Assembly (NCBI GenBank): GCA_030248215.1
Contig: JASANG010003778.1
Span: 62,001-126,000, forward strand
Origin: Enoplolaimus lenunculus
Lineage: Eukaryota > Nematoda > Enoplea > Enoplida > Thoracostomopsidae
Reading direction: 5' to 3'
DNA: 64,000 nucleotides
The translations under genes and the position numbers were made by a program. The notes under the pieces were generated by a model. It saw nothing but the letters and a program-made list of their open reading frames with translations. It did no database searches and was not told where the DNA came from. Of the stretch, positions 59,701 through 64,000 are shown piece by piece (position 1 is the first letter of the stretch; each line of letters starts with the position of its first letter).

Positions 59701-59827
59701 TGAGCTGATTTAGATGTGTTTGCATTATTTTAGTAATCTTTGTAGGTATTTTCTAAACGTTAGTTATATTAATTTCATTTTTGTTTCAGAACAAGTAACT
59801 AAAGCTGCGAAGCTTGAAAGTAACTGA
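47799..59827 (+). CDS. MTHFR: Methylenetetrahydrofolate reductase
   Basis: Cytosolic flavoenzyme; reduces 5,10-methylene-THF to 5-methyl-THF with NADPH. Thirteen exons join in phase: 47799-48043, 48397-48635, 49738-49863, 50234-50427, 51310-51518, 53658-53807, 54353-54569, 55175-55360, 56995-57093, 57756-57878, 58617-58871, 59151-59346, 59790-59827; about 758 aa. The catalytic [11 protein letters not shown] has its Glu at residue 66 (Glu63 in human). [35 protein letters not shown] and HFYTLNRE complete the TIM-barrel half. The linker [15 protein letters not shown] and the SAM-binding half ([45 protein letters not shown]) follow. About 100 residues beyond the usual end are Lys/Ser/Thr-rich and encoded by exons 12-13. 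The start is the first in-frame ATG; the open frame extends a few codons upstream without another ATG. Introns carry many MITEs. Next gene: MTR. Confidence 0.96.
48820..49090. repeat. TTAA-flanked fold-back MITE carrying a tRNA-like segment
   Basis: TTAACTCTTTCTCACATG and AATGTGAGAAGGGGTTAA are inverted ends including TTAA, as in piggyBac-type elements. Inside, on the minus strand around 48879-48944, is a tRNA-like stretch (TAGCTGAGTGGTGATTC, GAGTTCGAATCTTAGC). MTHFR intron 2. Confidence 0.6.
50810..50998. repeat. TTAGGC-bearing hAT-like MITE (A ends), CCTAAG on + strand
   Basis: GGCCAGTGTTACCTTTAGGT to GTTAAAGTAACATGGGCC with two CCTAAG blocks. Flanks AAAATGTA and GAAATGTC match in 6 of 8 positions. 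MTHFR intron 4. Confidence 0.8.
51802..52131. repeat. Palindromic MITE with CTCTAAAAACTTAAAC ends, TA target
   Basis: CTCTCTAAAAACTTAAACTT to GTTTAAGCTTTTAGAGTG, flanked by TA. The interior is a chain of AAGTTTA/TAAACTT palindromes. Same architecture as the GAGTCAA and GAGTTGA families but a different core motif. MTHFR intron 5. Confidence 0.72.
52489..52665. repeat. TTAGGC-bearing hAT-like MITE with perfect 8-bp TSD
   Basis: GGCCAATGTTACTTTAAGGG to GGGGTGCCCCTATGGGTC, flanked on both sides by AAACTTTA. The right end is decayed although the target duplication is perfect. MTHFR intron 5. Confidence 0.85.
52790..52982 (+). repeat. Diverged tandem duplication, about 100-bp unit
   Basis: CACTCCTTTAAGCAAG...CAGGAGTTAATTAGTAATAA is followed by CACTCCTTTCAGCAAA...CAGGAGTTAATTATTAATAA, with similar spacing and several changes. 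Intronic. Confidence 0.75.
53294..53550. repeat. TTAGGC-bearing hAT-like MITE with perfect 8-bp TSD, longest CCTAAG array
   Basis: GACCAATGTGAAGAACAGGG to CCCTTGATCTTTACATTTGCC, flanked on both sides by AAAGTTAT. The CCTAAG/CGTAAG array is the longest in the window (53342-53466). It ends 107 bp before MTHFR exon 6. Confidence 0.88.
54909..54998. repeat. 5' half of a TTAGGC MITE, truncated
   Basis: GGCCCATGTTACTTCTAGAA through GCTTAGGCTTA, after which the sequence switches abruptly to the interior of another family. The 3' half is absent. Confidence 0.75.
54999..55126. repeat. 3' third of a CTGTAGTGACCCGAATAAGA MITE
   Basis: Starts mid-element (ATCAGTAACGAAGGGTGGCG, also present at about 47530 and 62670) and runs to the intact end TTATTCGGGTCACTACAG followed by TA. 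It is fused directly to the truncated TTAGGC element. Confidence 0.75.
55617..56456. repeat. Fold-back repeat with CCTATTCACACGTGCAAG-type ends, long copy
   Basis: TCCTATTAACACGGGCATGT at the left and TTTCACGTGTGAATAGGGC at the right. The inside is rich in GCAGCTGCAAG/CTTGCAGCTGC palindromes. About 840 bp, much longer than the copy at 61804, with unrelated sequence inside. MTHFR intron 8. Confidence 0.6.
56626..56920. repeat. Fold-back repeat, CCTATTCACACGTGCAAG family
   Basis: GCTCTATTACGTGCAAGTTT to AACTTGCACGTATGAATGGG, followed by CTTAA. Internal GCAGCTGCAA motifs. It lies shortly before MTHFR exon 9. Confidence 0.65.
58139..58269. repeat. Perfect 46-bp inverted repeat with 39-bp spacer
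   Basis: The left arm 58139-58184 (TGAATGGACTATG...) is the exact reverse complement of 58224-58269. A direct repeat, AAAGTCGATTTGAACATATA, is in the spacer (starting about 58207) and again just after the right arm. The RNA could form a 46-bp perfect hairpin. MTHFR intron 10. Confidence 0.95.
58328..58548. repeat. MITE with GGCCCATATTCTCAAATGCG ends
   Basis: GGCCCATATTCTCAAATGCG to ACACATTTGAGAATACGGGC, with the inner inverted pair AGCGATAGGTTTTCAAAC and CCAACTGTTGATAGGTGC. Other copies: 30346 and 38539. It sits close upstream of MTHFR exon 11. Confidence 0.72.
59418..59560. repeat. TTAGGC-bearing MITE (B right end) in the last MTHFR intron
   Basis: The right end GGCCCTGTTCTGTACATTTG and a TTAGGC block (GCTTAGGCCTAGGCTTAG) are clear. 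The left end is degenerate. Confidence 0.6.
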
Positions 59828-60075
59828 TGTACAAGGAATTTTGTCATTACGTAATGTATTGTTTGGTCCTAGCATGTTTAAAATGGGTCCTAAATTATGC
59901 ACTATTAATTTTGAATGTTTTTAGTGCGTTGTATGAAAGTGTTAACATATCTAAAAAGCGTCCATTCAACTACTGTCTCAGAACTCACTAAATTGCTTGG
60001 AACTGCTACTACATACACAATTTGGAATGTGGGTCTGACGTCAACAAACCGTTAAACATAAATTTATTATTATAC

Positions 60076-60081
60076 AATAAA
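60076..60081 (+). promoter_or_regulatory. Candidate poly(A) signal for MTHFR
   Basis: AATAAA 249 bases after the MTHFR stop codon. It is the nearest downstream copy noticed. Not proven; the motif is common in AT-rich DNA. Confidence 0.35.
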
Positions 60082-60086
60082 AATTT

Positions 60087-60239
60087 GGCCAATGTTACTT
60101 TTAGGGTCGTAACTGTAGATTAAACATGATTGTTTAGTCTAAGTCGAATCCTAAACGTTCAAAAAAGCAAAACTAAACGGAAGCCGATGCCTAAACAAAA
60201 ATTTATCCTCTAAGCAAAAATTTATCTTATAGTAGCGTT
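60087..60239. repeat. TTAGGC-type element, interrupted 5' part
   Basis: GGCCAATGTTACTTTTAGGG, then degenerate CCTAAAC/CTAAGT units. Its right side is disrupted where the element at 60240 inserted. Confidence 0.55.
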
Positions 60240-60390
60240 CGCCCATGTATAGAACAGGGCCGGATCGTTTCTAGGCGGGGCTGTAATAAAGTCAGTTTAA
60301 GCTTAAGACTAATTTTTTGCTTAGGCTTAGTCTTAGGCTTAGGCTTAGGAATGCTTTACTACTGTTCCGATCGTGTTCTTTACATTGACC
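60240..60390. repeat. TTAGGC-bearing hAT-like MITE, nested, perfect 8-bp TSD
   Basis: CGCCCATGTATAGAACAGGG to GTGTTCTTTACATTGACC, flanked on both sides by GTAGCGTT (60232-60239, 60391-60398). It appears inserted next to or within the older element at 60087. Confidence 0.82.
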
Positions 60391-60659
60391 GTAGCGTTTG
60401 GTGTGGCTTAATTTTAAAGGTTAGGGCTCACCAAGATTTCAATTTATAAACAGTGCGGTCAGTATCAAATATTACAGCATTATTTTTTGTTTCGCTATTG
60501 TAGTGGTCGGTCTGGTTTATACATATATGTCACTTAATAATAAAATTTCATTTTTTACTGTTGTTGTGTTTTCAATGCTGACGTTTGTGCGAGCGATTCA
60601 ATGATATTGGCATTCCATACTTGCAAATCATTTGGTCCCGATGTTGTTAAATTTGACGC

Positions 60660-60842
60660 GGCCCATATCACTTTTACGGCCGTCTCGGTTTCTGGTGGGT
60701 CTGTAAAAGAGTATGCTTACATCATAGACTACATATTTGCTTAGGCTTAGGCTTAGGTATACGCTTTTGCAATGCTTAGGCTTAGGCTTAAGCTTAGGAA
60801 TACGCTTAACCTACTATTACGGCACTAAAAGTAACATTGGCC
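60660..60842. repeat. TTAGGC-bearing hAT-like MITE (A ends), two blocks
   Basis: GGCCCATATCACTTTTACGG to CACTAAAAGTAACATTGGCC with two TTAGGC blocks separated by TATACGCTTTTGCAATGC. No target duplication is recognisable. Confidence 0.8.
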
Positions 60843-60916
60843 ACTCGATGCAACAAACTGGCATAATCAATTAACGTCGTAGCAAAGACAACATTTTACC
60901 TTGAGTTGTAATCGAT

Positions 60917-60961
60917 GGTTACGCTTAATCTACTGTTACGCCCCTTAAAGTAACATTGGCC
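60917..60961. repeat. 3' end fragment of a TTAGGC MITE
   Basis: GGTTACGCTTAATCTACTGT through CCTTAAAGTAACATTGGCC only; the TTAGGC core and left half are missing. Confidence 0.7.
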
Positions 60962-61529
60962 CAAAACATAAAGACGCTTAAATGGTCATCATATTAATGG
61001 GTACCATTTTTGTCACATTTCAAGGTTTAGTTCATCATTTTTGCATGCCGTTTTAGTGGGATATTATAAAACCCGTATAAATAAAGATTGTCTTATTTTG
61101 CTAGAACCAAATTTACAAACTGCTCTATGCCATGATAACTTTTTGGCTGTGAAAACACGGTTGTGGTCAGGATTTTGAAAACTGTAGAAATTGTATTATT
61201 TGAAAATTTTGCGCGAGAGCCTTTGTGGAATTCGGCCTGTGTAAATGTTACGGGCGGAACGTTTAAATTTTTCAAAATTAAAGTACAGGTTGAGATTAGT
61301 AACGAATTAGCTACAAACTGCAGAATTTCGAAAATCGTAGGAATGATTGGTTTTATTACGGACTGGGTTGTATAAAAATCGACAAAACTTTTGAACTTTC
61401 CAACCGGATTGCGAATATTGTAATGATGTAGCAGGTATTGTACAGGCCGTTTACTTCAAAGGATATGATAAAGTAATTAATACGTTATACTTGAGTTAGT
61501 ATATTTTGCTGCAAGCAAAGTTGTTTACA

Positions 61530-64000
61530 ATGGATAAGATTAATATTAGCAATGTGCTGGCAAGTGAACTCAACAAACGCATTTTAATAATGGACGGAGG
61601 TTAGTATTAAATGTTTACATTTCTTGAAATATGTGCTCCTTTACTAAAAGTAAGTAATAAACTTTGCAATTGCCTTCATTTGTAAATTAAGTTTTAGGCC
61701 TAAAATTAGAATATACTGAATTTTTCTAGTGAGTACTTTTAAGAGATTTCAAATGAACTAAATGGTATGTCGCATGAAAGTATAACAATTCTATAAAACT
61801 GATTTAAACCCTATCCACACGTGCAAGTTTTTGCTGCGAGAATTTGCAGCTGCATCTTGCACTTGCAAGTTTTTTTAAAAATCCCGTTCGAAAAAGTGGC
61901 AGCTGCAAATGATTCATTACAAATCACAGCTAGGAATTTTGTTCATATGTGTCAATAACCATTCAAGTTCACTGAATATATTGCAGCCGCTTTCTCATTG
62001 GCTGATGAAAAAATGCAAGTTCTGTGTACAATTTCCTGCTGCAAGTTCTCGCAACAAAAACTTGCACGTGTGAATAGGGTTTAACACAAGTCTTTAAACT
62101 GTGAAACGGTTGTTAAGTCAACGGAAATGTAATCAGTAGTAAACCAAATTTTCAGCGGTCGTTTTTGTGAAATTTTCGAAAAAATAAGCACCACAAAGAT
62201 TGTCGTTTTCATGCAAAAGTTATATATACTGTATTGTCTGGCATTGAATGGCGTTAGCGATAGTAATGAATAATGGGATTTTGCTTTTTTGACGCATGGC
62301 CCATTGTGATTTGTCGAAATTCTCTAAAATTTCATCGAAGACCTGTGACCCATTCAGTGGTGGATGTAGAAAGTTCTAATGGGGCAATACGATATATAAT
62401 ACCGAGCAAACCTACTGTAGTGACCCGAATAAGAGGGTATGGAGCAATAAGAAGGGGTTCCTATTTTGTGTCCCAATCAATACGAGTCCGTATCTCGACT
62501 AAGAGTCCGTTAGCGGATAGAGTCCCTAAACCCTAATTAAGGTCTATAAATGTCAATTATGTTAATTGTAGCGCATAAATGACTCCAGGACCAAACGTAA
62601 ATTTTGAAAATACATTCGTAACTATTGACGAAAGACAAATAAATGTTCAATTCAACGGATAGTTGCAGTACCGGATATATATCAGTAACGAAAGGTGGCG
62701 AAGCGTGGGTTAAAAATAAATAATAGTTTGTGACCGAATAACAAGGGGGGTACCCTCTGGAGAGACCAAATAAATATCAGCCCCCCTCTTATTCGGGTCT
62801 CAACAGTAGTGAGCGAAAAGCCAAACGTGACTTCAGTACTTAATCTGAATACAGATTTTAGTTCACCTCTGTTGTGGGTAACGGCTTGAGTTGTCCCCTT
62901 ACATCTGCCACTAGACTAATTAACCTGTTTGCGTACTCTGTATGTGGTGGTGTCGTGCTTTCAAAACTCACACATTCAGACTGTTAAATCACACGACTCG
63001 TTTACACAAAAATTAACATTTTTTCCAGCCATGGGAACTATGATACAAAAACGAAATCTTACTGAAGCTGATTTTCGTGGCTCGCTGTTTGTAGACCATG
63101 TCAAACCGTTAAAAGGCAACAATGATTTGTTGTCAATAACGCAGTCAGAAATTGTGAAACAAATTCATAAGGTAAGTGCAGTGTGTGCCGGCGGTTGCAT
63201 TACGTCATTTGGTACAAGTCCCATGCTTCCAAAATTTGCGGACGCCACAACGTTTAATATCTTGCTGTCATGCAAAGTTTAGCTGCTGAAATTGCCAACG
63301 TTAGCGAGGTGTTGTAGTTTTCTTCACTCAAAATAATATTTGTGATATTTAAGAAAAAATTCTTACATTTAAGAAATATGATTACCAAGGTGCACTTGAA
63401 AAGTATTTCTGTTATAACAGAAATGTTTTCAAAAAACGTTTTGAAATAAAGTCTGAAAATAAACGTTTTACAGTTATTTTTAGAAAAATTGTCTTAAATA
63501 TCAGCAAAACTTTTCAGATTTGCCACAGAAAACACTTTTCTGAATAAATTCACAAATACTTTTTTGTGTGTTGGGGCGAATTCTGATAACCCACGGCGTT
63601 GCAAGTCAAAATTTTTTCATTTGTGGTATGCTTGATAATTTGCGTCCATTGTCGGATGACACCAAACAGCACCGGACGACAACCGGAACTGTAGGAAACA
63701 ATTAAAAATAGTAAAAAAGTATACGCGTCATTCCTAGTTATGATGTTTTCTAATACGTGTTGTGTAAATAAGAAATATAACGAAACTAAATGCTCTTGTC
63801 TCAGTTACGTTGTTTGCTGTCTTAAATGAATCGGTTCAAAGTCTAAAGTTGCCAAAACATTCGAAATTGTAGGAATATCTTTTCGCCGGAGCTGATATCA
63901 TTGAAACGAACACATTCAGTGCAACAAGTATCGCACAGTCGGACTACGGGTTGGAAGAGTATGTAAGTTATACCAAGAGTGGATGATGCATACTAACAAG
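61530..64000 (+). CDS. MTR: Cobalamin-dependent methionine synthase, first three exons
   Basis: Transfers the methyl group of 5-methyl-THF to homocysteine through cobalamin; cytosolic. Exons 61530-61599, 63029-63171 and 63873-63962 join in phase and encode the start of the zinc-binding homocysteine domain: [74 protein letters not shown]. This matches animal MTR closely. The N-terminus is slightly shorter than in human. The donor after 63962 (gtaagt) is intact, so the gene continues beyond the window. Intron 1 is 1.4 kb with a TTAA-type and a TA-type MITE; intron 2 has a fold-back repeat. MTHFR lies 1.7 kb upstream on the same strand and supplies this enzyme's substrate. Identification is firm; only about 100 residues are visible. 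Confidence 0.95.
61804..62084. repeat. TTAA-flanked fold-back MITE, piggyBac-like
   Basis: TTAAACCCTATCCACACGTG and CACGTGTGAATAGGGTTTAA are long inverted ends that include TTAA at both outer edges. The interior has GCAGCTGCA palindromes. MTR intron 1. This copy defines the family ends most clearly. Confidence 0.75.
62415..62806. repeat. MITE with CTGTAGTGACCCGAATAAGA ends, TA target
   Basis: CTGTAGTGACCCGAATAAGA to CTTATTCGGGTCTCAACAG, TA on both sides, 392 bp. The left end is the best preserved of the family. MTR intron 1. Confidence 0.82.
63391..63572. repeat. Probable fold-back repeat in MTR intron 2
   Basis: CACTTGAAAAGTATTTCTG at the left and CACAAATACTTTTTTGTGTG at the right are roughly inverted. 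AAACGTTTT-like motifs recur inside. A perfect small palindrome, TTCTGTTATAACAGAA, lies at the left. Confidence 0.45.
63971..64000. repeat. Start of a fold-back repeat related to 179-497
   Basis: TACCAAGAGTGGATGATGCA is nearly the reverse complement of the right end of the repeat at 179-497. The copy is cut by the window end. Confidence 0.5.

Larger units (their letters stand above)
59828..61529. other. MTHFR to MTR spacer, 1.7 kb
   Basis: No exon was recognised. It carries an AATAAA at 60076, four TTAGGC-type insertions or fragments (60087, 60240, 60660, 60917) and about 570 bp of AT-rich sequence before the MTR start that should hold the MTR promoter and 5' UTR. Confidence 0.6.

Noticed and set aside
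59828-61529. A bacterial-style or close-packed nematode operon joining MTHFR and MTR
   Set aside because: The gap is 1.7 kb and contains a candidate poly(A) signal and several transposons. Typical nematode operon gaps are much shorter. Adjacency stands, but an operon is not supported by sequence alone.
1-64000. CRISPR arrays, rRNA genes, LTR elements, Polinton or virus-like elements
   Set aside because: No regularly spaced repeats with unique spacers, no rRNA-like blocks, and no recognisable reverse transcriptase, capsid, envelope or integrase coding stretch were seen.

Overview
This is AT-rich animal nuclear DNA: GT-AG introns, often with T-rich TTTCAG or TTTTAG acceptors, and no operon-like bacterial layout. 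It holds an ionotropic glutamate receptor gene, so it is metazoan. The T-rich acceptors and the many TTAGGC tracts (the telomere motif known from nematodes) hint at an ecdysozoan, perhaps a nematode. That placement is weak, because all the TTAGGC tracts seen here lie inside transposable elements.

Five protein-coding genes could be assembled exon by exon with matching phases. (1) The 3' part of an ionotropic receptor of the glutamate-receptor superfamily, + strand, 844-9304. (2) A complete mitochondrial DnaJ co-chaperone of the Tid1/DNAJA3 type, - strand, 18589-13014, 11 exons, about 465 aa. (3) A TBC1D5-type Rab GTPase-activating protein, + strand, 23958-37581, lacking only an unidentified first exon. 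(4) A complete methylenetetrahydrofolate reductase (MTHFR), + strand, 47799-59827, 13 exons, about 758 aa. (5) The first three exons of cobalamin-dependent methionine synthase (MTR), + strand, 61530 to the window end. MTHFR and MTR lie head to tail, 1.7 kb apart. They catalyse consecutive steps: MTHFR makes 5-methyl-THF and MTR spends it on homocysteine. This adjacency is the most striking gene-level observation.

Introns and spacers are packed with short non-autonomous DNA transposons, mostly palindromic. The largest family starts with GGCC(C/A)ATGT, carries runs of TTAGGC in its centre, and makes 8-bp target duplications (several perfect pairs are visible), as hAT elements do. A 1.37-kb fold-back element with the same ends and a perfect 8-bp duplication carries a minisatellite instead. 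A second hAT-like family has CAGGGTGCAACCGG ends. Two inverted copies flank one small TBC1D5 exon, an arrangement that could favour exon circularisation. Other families use TA (Tc1/mariner-like) or TTAA (piggyBac-like) sites. tRNA-derived SINE-like repeats fill 18990-20900. No autonomous transposase, LTR element, virus-like element or CRISPR array was seen.

Layout: receptor gene 844-9304; repeat-filled convergent spacer 9305-13013; DNAJA3 13014-18589; SINE-rich spacer 18590-23957; TBC1D5 23958-37581; about 10 kb of repeat-rich spacer 37582-47798; MTHFR 47799-59827; spacer with nested TTAGGC elements 59828-61529; MTR 61530-64000.
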